DNA from: Acidobacteriota bacterium
GTDB lineage: Bacteria > Acidobacteriota > Terriglobia > UBA7540
Assembly (NCBI GenBank): GCA_021789565.1
Contig: JAJYJL010000597.1
Span: 1-5,864, forward strand
Direction of reading: 5' to 3'
DNA: 5,864 bases
Every line of letters begins with the position of its first letter. The first letter of the stretch is position 1. Shown one piece after another: positions 1 to 5,227 of this stretch. The notes under the pieces were generated by a model, which saw only the letters and a program-made list of their open reading frames with translations, ran no database searches and had not been told where the DNA came from. Position numbers and translations under genes: made by a program.

Positions 1-6
1 AGAAGG

Positions 7-152
7 GGCACGACTTCAGTCGTGCCGCAGAGGCGGTTCGAAGCAGGCGGCTTCAGCCGCTGAAAGTTCCGGCGCCATGAGCGTTCCGCTCAGGGGCTGA
101 AGCCCCAATAGGAGTTCTTGTAGCGCCCAAACGGCACGACTGAAGTCGTGCC
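7..152. repeat. Compound REP/REPIN-like block of four CTGAAG-centred palindromes
   Basis: Four palindromes share the layout arm-CT-(TC or GA)-AG-arm. They lie at 7-26 (9-bp arms GGCACGACT/AGTCGTGCC, centre TC), 47-60 (6-bp arms GCGGCT/AGCCGC, centre TC), 93-106 (6-bp arms GGGGCT/AGCCCC, centre GA) and 133-152 (same 9-bp arms as the first, centre GA). The first and last units are exact reverse complements of each other, and the two inner ones also face opposite ways, so the block is a mirror-arranged quartet. This is the organisation of REPIN/BIME elements, which are mobilised by REP-associated tyrosine transposases (RAYTs). No RAYT gene is in the window. Similar CTGAAG-type palindromes are, from general recollection, frequent in acidobacterial intergenic DNA. 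The block lies in the gap upstream of the first gene, and the rest of that gap (153-245) holds nothing I can name. Confidence 0.7.
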
Positions 153-245
153 TTTCACAAGACTCGTGCCCTTTGGCGGAGCCCTGCCCCATCATGAATA
201 AGGCGGGCGAACCTGGCGCTTTTTTCATCCATGCAAGGGGACCGA

Positions 246-713
246 ATGGCCATACAACTGAAGGCCGAACATCTGGAGAGCATCCGTTCGCACGGCAGGC
301 GGGAATACCCCAGCGAATGCTGCGGGATGCTGCTGGGCCGCGCCGACGGCGCCGCCAAGGAAGTTTCAGAAGTAGTGCCCTTGAAGAATTTACGCCTAGA
401 CCCTGCGCGGGCGCAGGAACTGTTGCCGCTGGAAGACCCCGACCGCGAGTCCGAAAAGAACCGGTTCCTGATTGATCCGCTGCAACAACTGCGGGTTGAG
501 AAGGAAGCCCGCCGCCGCGGGCTGGACGTCCTGGGTTACTACCACTCGCATCCGGACCATCCGGCCCGGCCGTCGAATTATGATCGTGACCATGCCTGGC
601 CATGGTATTCTTATGTTATTCTTTCGGTTGAGCGTGGCGAGGCCGCTGAAATGACCTCCTGGGTCCTATCGGAAGATCGTGCGCATTTTGACCCTGAGCC
701 GCTGAAACTTTAG
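246..713 (+). CDS. JAMM/MPN+ metallopeptidase, M67 family (Mec/QbsD-like)
   Basis: A 155-residue zinc-dependent isopeptidase/carboxypeptidase of the JAMM family. The complete metal site is visible: Glu24 in the ECCG segment, then His100-x-His102, Ser110 and Asp113, matching HxH-x7-SxxD. The length fits stand-alone bacterial Mec enzymes (about 130-160 residues). Known relatives are Mycobacterium Mec+, which releases cysteine from the CysO-cysteine adduct, and Pseudomonas QbsD, which trims the C-terminus of the carrier QbsE. The start at 246 is chosen because AAGGGG (235-240) sits 5 nt upstream; an in-frame ATG at 231 has no ribosome binding site. A ubiquitin-fold carrier gene follows after 87 nt and an E1-like gene after that, so the substrate is probably that carrier or its adducts. 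The protein is expected to be cytoplasmic, with no signal peptide. The exact substrate is inferred. Confidence 0.88.
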   Translation: MAIQLKAEHLESIRSHGRREYPSECCGMLLGRADGAAKEVSEVVPLKNLRLDPARAQELLPLEDPDRESEKNRFLIDPLQQLRVEKEARRRGLDVLGYYHSHPDHPARPSNYDRDHAWPWYSYVILSVERGEAAEMTSWVLSEDRAHFDPEPLKL

Positions 714-714
714 C

Positions 715-744
715 CCACTATGTTCATCCAAGGACATATAGTGG
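715..744 (+). promoter_or_regulatory. Inverted repeat between the JAMM and carrier genes
   Basis: CCACTAT (715-721) is matched perfectly by ATAGTGG (738-744) across a 16-nt loop. It begins 2 nt after the JAMM stop codon, and five T residues follow at 747-751. It could be a weak terminator for the JAMM gene or, because its right arm lies in the spacer of the promoter proposed at 731-761, a protein-binding operator. The arms are short and AT-containing, so either role is tentative. Confidence 0.35.
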
Positions 745-761
745 ACTTTTTAGTGTATAAT
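731..761 (+). promoter_or_regulatory. Candidate sigma-70-type promoter of the carrier gene
   Basis: A perfect TATAAT lies at 756-761. AGGACA at 731-736 matches TTGACA in four of six positions, with a long 19-nt spacer. Transcription would start near 768, leaving a leader of about 33 nt before the ATG at 801. The good -10 box in otherwise GC-rich DNA is the main support; the spacing is not ideal. Confidence 0.42.
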
Positions 762-800
762 GGTTGGTTCCGGTCCCCTATGATGAATCGAGGAGAAAGA

Positions 801-1100
801 ATGCTTGTAAAAGTGGTGATCCCCACACCTCTGCGGCAGTACACGGGGAAGAAGGATTCGGTGGAAATTGACGCGAAGACCGTCGGCGAGGCGCTGTCGG
901 GCTTAACTTCGCAATACGTTGATCTGCGCAAGCACCTTTACAATGAAGATGGCAAGCTTCGCAGTTTTGTGAATGTATACGTCAACGACGAAGATATCCG
1001 CTTTCTTCAGAAGGACCAGACCCCGCTGTCTGAAACTGATGTGATCAGCATCGTTCCCTCCATTGCCGGTGGTTCCATGATCCGCTGTATCTGTAGCTAG
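801..1100 (+). CDS. MoaD/ThiS/CysO-like ubiquitin-fold sulfur carrier with a C-terminal extension
   Basis: A 99-residue protein of the beta-grasp sulfur-carrier group. Support comes from the MoaD-type opening (MLVKVVIPTPLRQYTG), the FVNVYVNDEDIR strand-loop, the LSETDVISIVPSIAGG ending, and placement between a JAMM protease and an E1-like enzyme. In this family the terminal Gly-Gly is adenylated and turned into a thiocarboxylate. Here Gly90-Gly91 is not terminal: eight residues, SMIRCICS, follow before the stop. That resembles precursors such as QbsE, which carries two extra residues removed by the JAMM enzyme QbsD, although this tail is longer. Trimmed to Gly91 it would be close in size to M. 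tuberculosis CysO. The start at 801 is set by GAGGAG at 790-795, 5 nt upstream; the in-frame ATG at 720 has no ribosome binding site and would span the intergenic hairpin. Which product receives the sulfur (cysteine, thiamine, molybdopterin or a special metabolite) cannot be told from the window. Confidence 0.85.
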   Translation: MLVKVVIPTPLRQYTGKKDSVEIDAKTVGEALSGLTSQYVDLRKHLYNEDGKLRSFVNVYVNDEDIRFLQKDQTPLSETDVISIVPSIAGGSMIRCICS

Positions 1101-1129
1101 CCTGGATCCCGCAAGAACGGGGTTCCGGG
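1101..1129 (+). other. Stem-loop directly after the carrier stop codon
   Basis: CCTGGATCCCG (1101-1111) pairs with CGGGGTTCCGGG (1118-1129) with one bulge and two G-T pairs, closing a 6-nt loop CAAGAA. It starts on the base after the stop codon. No T-run follows, so it is not a classic intrinsic terminator. It could shield the 3' end of the message or lower read-through into the E1-like gene. Confidence 0.4.
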
Positions 1130-1186
1130 CACATCCCCCCACGGCCAGGAAATCTAAAGAAAAAGCAGCAAAGATGGGTAATTCCG

Positions 1187-1200
1187 GCCCCCGATGGGGC
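1187..1200 (+). other. Small GC hairpin in the carrier/E1 intergenic gap
   Basis: GCCCC (1187-1191) and GGGGC (1196-1200) enclose the tetraloop CGAT. It lies about 50 nt upstream of the E1-like start. With the hairpin at 1101-1129 it makes the 152-nt gap unusually structured for genes expected to be co-expressed. I recognise no known riboswitch consensus here. Confidence 0.3.
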
Positions 1201-1252
1201 GGGTATTGCATGGTTCAGGAATTTTAAGGATATGACAGCCAAAGAGGAAAAA

Positions 1253-2422
1253 ATGTCAATACTAACATCGGCTCCAAGGGAGCAACTCAGTAACGACGAG
1301 ATCCTTCGATACAGCCGGCACCTGATTATGCCGGAAGTGGCCATGGAAGGCCAGTTGAAGCTGAAGCAGGCCAGGGTCCTCTGCATTGGCGCGGGCGGCC
1401 TGGGCACGCCTCTGGCGCTTTATCTGGCTGCGGCGGGCGTGGGAACGCTGGGCATTGTGGACTTTGACGTGGTCGACTTCACCAACCTGCAGCGGCAGGT
1501 TATTCATTATACGGATGACGTGGGGCGGTCCAAACTGGACTCGGCGCGGGACACCATCCGCGACATCAATCCCAACGTGGAAGTGATTCCGTACGAAACG
1601 CGGCTCAATTCCGAGAACGCGCTCGACATCTTTCGCGATTATGATATTGTCGCCGACGGCACGGACAACTTCCCCACGCGCTACCTGGTGAATGACGCCT
1701 GCGTGCTGCTGGGCAAACCTAACGTCTATGGAAGCATCTTTAGATTTGAGGGGCAGGCTTCCGTTTTCTATGCTGCCGAAGGCCCGTGCTACCGCTGCCT
1801 CTATCCGGAACCGCCTCCGCCGGGGCTGGTCCCGAGCTGCGCCGAGGGTGGCGTGCTGGGTGTGCTGCCGGGCATCGTAGGCTCCTTGCAGGCGCTCGAA
1901 ACCATCAAGCTGATTCTCGGCAAGGGCGATCCGCTGATCGGCCGCCTGCTGCTCTTTGATGCGCTCCACTTGAAGTTCCGGGAGCTGAAACTGCGCAAGA
2001 ATCCGGAGTGCCCGGTGTGCGGAACGCATCCAACCATTACCAAGCTGATTGATTACGAAGAATTTTGTGGAATCCGAGGAGAAGAACACGTGCCTGAGAC
2101 CCAAGTGCCGGAAATTACGGCGACAGAAGTGAAAAAGATGATGGACGAGAGCAAGCCTTTTGTCCTGGTGGATGTTCGCGAGCCGCACGAATATGAAATC
2201 TGCAATATTCCGGGCGCCAAGCTGATTCCGCTGGGCGAGGTTCCCAAGCGCATGCATGAACTCAACTCCGCGGATGAGATTGTTGTGCACTGCCGCTCCG
2301 GCGTGCGCAGCGCCAAGGCTGTGGAATTCCTGATGAAGGCCGGCTTCCGCAGAATCCATAACCTGAAGGGCGGCGTGCTGGCATGGGCGCGTGATGTCGA
2401 TCCCTCCATGCCCAGCTACTGA
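1253..2422 (+). CDS. moeB: E1-like adenylyltransferase with rhodanese domain (MoeB/MoeZ type)
   Basis: A 389-residue two-domain enzyme that adenylates the C-terminal glycine of a ubiquitin-fold carrier and, with its rhodanese domain, passes on persulfide sulfur to form the thiocarboxylate. The ThiF/MoeB domain (about 15-260) shows GAGGLG (46-51), Asp70/Asp72, the NLQRQ segment (78-82), DGTDNF (135-140), zinc-site pairs Cys179/Cys182 and Cys253/Cys256, and the conserved Cys196 in PSCAEGG. The rhodanese domain (about 285-385) has DVREPHEY (307-314) and the active loop CRSGVRS, with catalytic Cys347. This fusion is the MoeZ/MoeBR architecture; in M. tuberculosis, MoeZ serves CysO and MoaD carriers. 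The start at 1253 is chosen for GAGG at 1244-1247, 5 nt upstream. The in-frame ATG at 1232 would add seven residues but has AAGGA only 1 nt away. The symbol follows the MoeB family; its real partner is probably the carrier encoded just upstream. Confidence 0.93.
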   Translation: MSILTSAPREQLSNDEILRYSRHLIMPEVAMEGQLKLKQARVLCIGAGGLGTPLALYLAAAGVGTLGIVDFDVVDFTNLQRQVIHYTDDVGRSKLDSARDTIRDINPNVEVIPYETRLNSENALDIFRDYDIVADGTDNFPTRYLVNDACVLLGKPNVYGSIFRFEGQASVFYAAEGPCYRCLYPEPPPPGLVPSCAEGGVLGVLPGIVGSLQALETIKLILGKGDPLIGRLLLFDALHLKFRELKLRKNPECPVCGTHPTITKLIDYEEFCGIRGEEHVPETQVPEITATEVKKMMDESKPFVLVDVREPHEYEICNIPGAKLIPLGEVPKRMHELNSADEIVVHCRSGVRSAKAVEFLMKAGFRRIHNLKGGVLAWARDVDPSMPSY

Positions 2423-2439
2423 CCCGTTTCCTCTTCCGC

Positions 2440-2467
2440 GCCGGGGCAGGCAGCCGTCTGCCCCGGC
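2440..2467 (+). terminator. Strong stem-loop downstream of the E1-like gene
   Basis: GCCGGGGCAG (2440-2449) is a perfect 10-bp match to CTGCCCCGGC (2458-2467) across an 8-nt loop, 17 nt after the stop codon. Its position and strength suggest the end of the sulfur-carrier transcript. The following sequence (AAACCTTCCCTT) lacks a proper T-tract, so termination may depend on another factor, or the stem may only protect the mRNA end. The remainder of the gap to 2606 has no clear promoter. Confidence 0.5.
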
Positions 2468-2606
2468 AAACCTTCCCTTGGTCAATCCCCCCCACATGAC
2501 GCCTGCTGAAAGATGCCTCTGCCCCGGCGCCGGTTCCCCGTTGCGCTTGGTCCGGAATTGTCATACCATCGGCATAACGAATTAACTTCTGTGTTGGGGG
2601 TGCACA

Positions 2607-3761
2607 ATGGACGTCCACGTCAATCGCCGGGAATTTATCCAGGGTTTTGGGGCAGGGCTTGCCGGGCTGGCTCTGGCTCCGCGTCAGGGGTTTGGAGCCG
2701 CCACGCCGGCGCCTCCGGTTGCGGTGGCAAAGTGCCTGGAATACGGGCCCCAGGTGCGCCCGACGCTGGCCAGGCTGTTTGACCAGGTGGGCGGCCTGCA
2801 GCGCATCGTGCGCGGCAAGACGGTGGCCGTCAAGATCAACATGACCGGCCATACCAACGATCTTGTTCAGGGCATGCCCATTGGCATGACTCACTGGGTC
2901 CATCCCGAAGTGATCGGGAACACGGTCTATCTGCTGGGGCAGGCCGGCGCCCGAAGGATCATCCTGGTGGAAAGCTCGCTGAGCCCCTCGCACTCCCTCC
3001 AGCAATTTATGTCTGACGCCGGCTGGAACCCGCGCGACTTCGCAAGCGCCGCGCCGCGGGTGGATTTTGTGGACACCAACTACGGCGGCCCGGGCGGAAC
3101 CTACAAACGGCTCTGGGTACCCGGGGGGGGCCTGATGTTTCGCGCTTACGATTTGAACCCTGTCTATAGCGATGTCGACGTTTACGTTTCTCTCGCCAAG
3201 CTGAAGGAACACGCCACGGCGGGCGTTACGCTTTCCATGAAGAACTCTTTCGGCATCACCCCCTGCACCATGTACGGGGATGGCGCCGGCATCGACAAGC
3301 CTTCCGATGTGGTCAAAGGTTCGCGCGGCGGCACCCTGCACGACGGCGCTCGCCAGCCGTCCAAAACGGCGCTGCCGGAAAATGACCCGAACTCGCCCCG
3401 CGTTCCCGGTTACCGCGTCCCGCGCATCGTGGCCGATCTTGTGCATGCGCGCCCCATCCATCTGGCCATCATTGACGGCATCCACACTGTTGCGGGCGGG
3501 GAAGGTCCGTGGATCCGGCGCTGCCGCCCCGTGCACGCGGGAGTGCTGGTGGCGGGGACCAATCCCGTGACCACCGACGCCGTGGCCACCGCGCTGATGG
3601 GATTCGATCCCATGGCCGGCCACGGGACCGCTCCGTTTGAAAAATGCGACAGCACGCTGAAGCTGGCCGAAAGTCTTGGCATCGGCACCCGCGACCTGAA
3701 GCGCATTGAAGTGATCGGTACACCCATCTCCAAAGCCCGCATCGACTTCCGCCGGGCGTGA
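2607..3761 (+). CDS. DUF362 domain protein with Tat-type leader
   Basis: A 384-residue protein of the DUF362 family, whose biochemical role is not established. The N-terminus has a twin-arginine leader: NRREF (Arg7-Arg8) followed by the Gly/Ala-rich stretch FGAGLAGLALAP, which predicts export of a folded, perhaps cofactor-bearing protein. Family hallmarks are VKINM (about 75-79), the AKLKEH segment (Lys200, His202), MKNSFG (211-216) and IDGIHTVAGGEGPW (from about 289). No ferredoxin-type Cys clusters, found in some DUF362 proteins, are present. The ATG at 2607 has only a weak purine run (GGGGG, 2596-2600) as ribosome binding site. Stem-loops on both sides suggest a monocistronic unit. Residues 296-384 recur almost unchanged at 5228-5497, so this gene has a damaged partner 1.7 kb downstream. 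Confidence 0.88.
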   Translation: MDVHVNRREFIQGFGAGLAGLALAPRQGFGAATPAPPVAVAKCLEYGPQVRPTLARLFDQVGGLQRIVRGKTVAVKINMTGHTNDLVQGMPIGMTHWVHPEVIGNTVYLLGQAGARRIILVESSLSPSHSLQQFMSDAGWNPRDFASAAPRVDFVDTNYGGPGGTYKRLWVPGGGLMFRAYDLNPVYSDVDVYVSLAKLKEHATAGVTLSMKNSFGITPCTMYGDGAGIDKPSDVVKGSRGGTLHDGARQPSKTALPENDPNSPRVPGYRVPRIVADLVHARPIHLAIIDGIHTVAGGEGPWIRRCRPVHAGVLVAGTNPVTTDAVATALMGFDPMAGHGTAPFEKCDSTLKLAESLGIGTRDLKRIEVIGTPISKARIDFRRA

Positions 3762-3767
3762 GCGCAG
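3492..3767 (+). repeat. Direct repeat, copy 1 (3' end of the intact DUF362 gene)
   Basis: This 276-nt stretch is repeated in the same orientation at 5228-5503. I count eight substitutions and no gaps, about 97% identity. It covers the last 89 codons plus stop and six further bases (GCGCAG). Homology stops sharply on both sides, apart from a shared TTGCG at the left boundary that is offset by 2 nt. Confidence 0.93.
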
Positions 3768-3774
3768 CGACTCA

Positions 3775-3830
3775 GCCACTCTTTGGCCACCGGCAAGTTC
3801 TCCACCCACATCGCATGCCGTGGCAGTGGC
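3775..3830 (+). terminator. Extended imperfect stem-loop after the DUF362 gene
   Basis: GCCACT (3775-3780) pairs with AGTGGC (3825-3830). GCCACCGGCA (3786-3795) pairs with TGCCGTGGC (3816-3824) with one bulged C. A 5-nt bulge separates the two stems and the loop is 20 nt. It starts 13 nt after the stop codon. There is no T-tract, so intrinsic termination is uncertain; an mRNA 3'-end structure is equally possible. Confidence 0.35.
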
Positions 3831-3849
3831 GCCCATTCCATTCCAGAAC

Positions 3850-3903
3850 TTGATTTAACCCCACCTGTGCTGTAGAGTTAAGCAGATTTACGTGGGGGTT
3901 AAA
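3850..3903 (+). promoter_or_regulatory. Candidate promoter and RBS-covering inverted repeat
   Basis: TTGATT (3850-3855), a 17-nt spacer and TAGAGT (3873-3878) make a plausible promoter for the next gene, each box matching four of six consensus bases. An 11/12-nt inverted repeat overlaps it: TTTAACCCCAC (3854-3864) and GTGGGGGTTAAA (3892-3903), with one extra G in the right arm. The right arm contains the GGGGG ribosome binding site of the ATG at 3906. If transcription starts upstream of the left arm, the repeat would hide the ribosome binding site in the mRNA. If it starts near 3885, the repeat can act only as a DNA operator. Confidence 0.42.
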
Positions 3904-3905
3904 TT

Positions 3906-4322
3906 ATGGGGTGGGCAGGAAGAACGCGTCTTGCTTTGGTTCTTACGCTGGCTGCAGCCCTGAACCTTACGCCGCTTTACTCCATTGTATGTTTTTCGCT
4001 CTGCCAGGCCGGGATCTGCCCGGAACAGGCGGACCACCAAATCACAGGACAATGCGCCCAGCATCCTGGCTTCGCGCACAATGAACACTCCTCGCATCGC
4101 GGGTGCGCAAAGCACGGCCACTCTTCCACTTCATTTCTGGGTTCTGATAAGCTGCAGGGGAGCGTTGCTTTTCAAAGTCACATCGCAAAGATGATTACGT
4201 TTGCTGCTTTTTTGTTTCCAGTCCGCAGCTTTGCAATAGTCCCTCCGCAGTCATCTTACGGCCCGCCGAGGTTTATTAGCGGCAGGGACGTCTGCCGAAA
4301 AGAATCCCTCCTGCGCATTTAG
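3906..4322 (+). CDS. Small exported His/Cys-rich protein, function unknown
   Basis: A 138-residue protein that I do not recognise as a named family. It starts with basic residues (Arg6, Arg8) and a hydrophobic run of about 9-25, consistent with a signal peptide or membrane anchor, though no clean cleavage site stands out. Residues 29-72 are rich in potential metal ligands: Cys29, 33, 38, 50 and 67, and His44, 53, 58, 61, 64, 70 and 72, ending in KHGH. A second hydrophobic stretch (about 96-112) and a proline-rich tail (VPPQSSYGPPRF) follow. Metal handling, perhaps copper in connection with the heme-copper oxidase genes to the right, is an inference from composition and position only. GGGGG (3894-3898) lies 7 nt upstream of the ATG. 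The signal-like start, ribosome binding site and candidate promoter support a real gene, but no family match confirms it. Confidence 0.6.
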   Translation: MGWAGRTRLALVLTLAAALNLTPLYSIVCFSLCQAGICPEQADHQITGQCAQHPGFAHNEHSSHRGCAKHGHSSTSFLGSDKLQGSVAFQSHIAKMITFAAFLFPVRSFAIVPPQSSYGPPRFISGRDVCRKESLLRI

Positions 4323-4341
4323 AACTTGCCTCTCGTCTCCT

Positions 4342-4366
4342 TTGTGCGGGCCAGGCAGCCGCACAA
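4342..4366 (+). terminator. Stem-loop after the His/Cys-rich protein gene
   Basis: TTGTGCGG (4342-4349) and CCGCACAA (4359-4366) form a perfect 8-bp stem with a 9-nt loop, 19 nt after the stop codon. No T-tract follows. A terminator or mRNA end-stabilising role is likely from its position. It also separates the His/Cys-rich gene from the cytochrome c gene, and I see no convincing promoter in the 4367-4483 gap. Confidence 0.45.
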
Positions 4367-4495
4367 GTATCCTCCATTAGTAACACGACTACAACCGTGG
4401 TGTCCTCAGGCGGACGGCCTGCGTTTGCTGCGTATAGCAAGCACGGCGCGGGAGCCACCATGCGGAGCGCCACCCAGCCAATCGAGGAGGTTCAA

Positions 4496-5035
4496 ATGAA
4501 ATACTTTCTGTCCGGGGTTCTGGTCACAGCCTTTGTTGCTGGTTTCGGGATTTTTCTTTACTTAAAGATGGGTTACCTCAATATGCGCTGCGACATGGCG
4601 CCTTCAAGCATTGAGTCGCGATGGGCAATGCATTTTCTTGACGCTTCTGTGGACCGCCGCGCGCCGGAAGAAAAGAACCCCGTCGAGGCCAGCGAAGCGA
4701 ACCTGACGGCAGGCATGAAGCTGTACAAAACTCACTGCGCCATTTGCCACGGCGCGCCGGACCATCCTGAAAAAGCTTTCGGGCATCCGTTCTATCCACC
4801 CGTGCCCCAGTTCATGGAGGATGCGCCGGACATGTCGGAGAACCAGAATTACTACATCATCAAGCACGGAGTTCGCTGGACAGGGATGCCGGCGTGGGGA
4901 AGCGTTCTCAGCGACCGGCAGGTTTGGACGCTCACCACTTTCCTTAGCCACATGGAAAAGTTGCCGCCGTCCGTTCAGCAAGAATGGCAGAAGCCTCCGG
5001 CTGGCGGGCTCGAAGAGGAACGCAGTCCAAAGTAG
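4496..5035 (+). CDS. Membrane-anchored monoheme cytochrome c
   Basis: A 179-residue class I cytochrome c. Residues 4-23 form one hydrophobic segment with few charges, an uncleaved anchor or signal peptide that places the heme domain outside the cytoplasmic membrane. The single heme site is CAICHG (Cys81, Cys84, His85). The sixth ligand is probably Met131 in TGMPAWG, typical of the cytochrome CBB3/c domain. A charged, proline-containing C-terminal tail follows (about 158-179). The start at 4496 is fixed by GAGGAGG (4484-4490), 5 nt upstream, one of the best ribosome binding sites in the window; an upstream in-frame GTG at 4397 would precede the signal segment and has no such support. A Tat-leader gene begins 40 nt after the stop, so the two were probably co-transcribed. 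It is an electron carrier, with partners unknown; a heme A synthase gene nearby suggests a link to aerobic respiration. Confidence 0.9.
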   Translation: MKYFLSGVLVTAFVAGFGIFLYLKMGYLNMRCDMAPSSIESRWAMHFLDASVDRRAPEEKNPVEASEANLTAGMKLYKTHCAICHGAPDHPEKAFGHPFYPPVPQFMEDAPDMSENQNYYIIKHGVRWTGMPAWGSVLSDRQVWTLTTFLSHMEKLPPSVQQEWQKPPAGGLEEERSPK

Positions 5036-5075
5036 AGACACGAACCGCGAAAACTGCAGATTAAGGAGATTGAAC

Positions 5076-5210
5076 ATGAGCAGGAACCGACGAGACTTCT
5101 TACGGCGAGCGTTTCTGGGCGGTGGATCATTAGTGTACTGTCCCTTAAATAACTATACGCATTATTCTTCCCGTTTCTGCTGTCGTCGAGGTTCGGTACA
5201 ACCTGGTTGA
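5076..5210 (+). pseudogene. Truncated 5' end of a Tat-exported protein gene
   Basis: The ATG at 5076 has a strong ribosome binding site (AAGGAG, 5063-5068, 7 nt away) and opens with NRRDFLRRAFLGGGSLV, a clear twin-arginine leader. After about residue 20 the reading becomes atypical (Cys, Tyr, Asn, Ser-rich) as the DNA turns AT-richer, and a stop follows at 5208-5210, giving only 44 codons. The good initiation signals and the 40-nt spacing from the cytochrome c gene indicate a once functional, co-transcribed gene whose body is missing. The DUF362 fragment further on is in a different frame (+2 relative to this one), so it does not restore a product. The leader is not a close copy of the one at 2607, so the lost protein need not have been a DUF362 protein. 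Confidence 0.6.
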
Positions 5211-5227
5211 ATCGATTCCAATTTTGC
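5134..5227. other. AT-richer unassigned segment, possible insertion remnant
   Basis: This stretch has about 42% G+C by hand count, clearly lower than its flanks. It separates a broken Tat-leader start from a DUF362 3' fragment. Its left edge, TGTACTGTCCC (5134-5144), resembles from memory the terminal sequence of IS150-group IS3 elements (TGTACTG followed by a C-run). No inverted partner end is present nearby and no transposase segment is recognisable. It may be an IS scar, a deletion junction, or an assembly joint. Confidence 0.35.

Noticed and set aside
7..152. CRISPR array
   Set aside because: The units are self-complementary, have different arms and alternate orientation, with irregular spacing and no constant direct repeat.
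16..603. Minus-strand open frame over the palindromes and the JAMM gene
   Set aside because: It reads through repeat palindromes and antisense of a gene with a complete JAMM site, and has no recognisable domain.
720..800. Longer N-terminus for the sulfur carrier from the ATG at 720
   Set aside because: It has no ribosome binding site, would translate the intergenic hairpin and promoter, and adds 27 residues before a family-typical N-terminus that has its own strong GAGGAG site.
246..2422. Anti-phage ubiquitin-like conjugation system (Bil or CBASS-type)
   Set aside because: Those sets include an E2-like protein, which is absent here, and the rhodanese fusion on the E1-like enzyme points to sulfur transfer instead.
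1262..2497. Long minus-strand open frame of 411 codons opposite the E1-like gene
   Set aside because: It mirrors the high-GC codons of a clearly recognisable enzyme, shows no family motif, and its product is low-complexity His/Arg/Gln-rich.
2558..2586. TTGTCA followed by ATTAAC as a promoter for the DUF362 gene
   Set aside because: The -35 box is good, but the -10 match at 17 nt is only three of six and no better box lies at a usable distance.
2262..3836. Minus-strand open frame of 524 codons opposite DUF362 and the end of the E1-like gene
   Set aside because: It crosses two real genes and two stem-loops, and its sequence is typical of antisense GC-rich translation.
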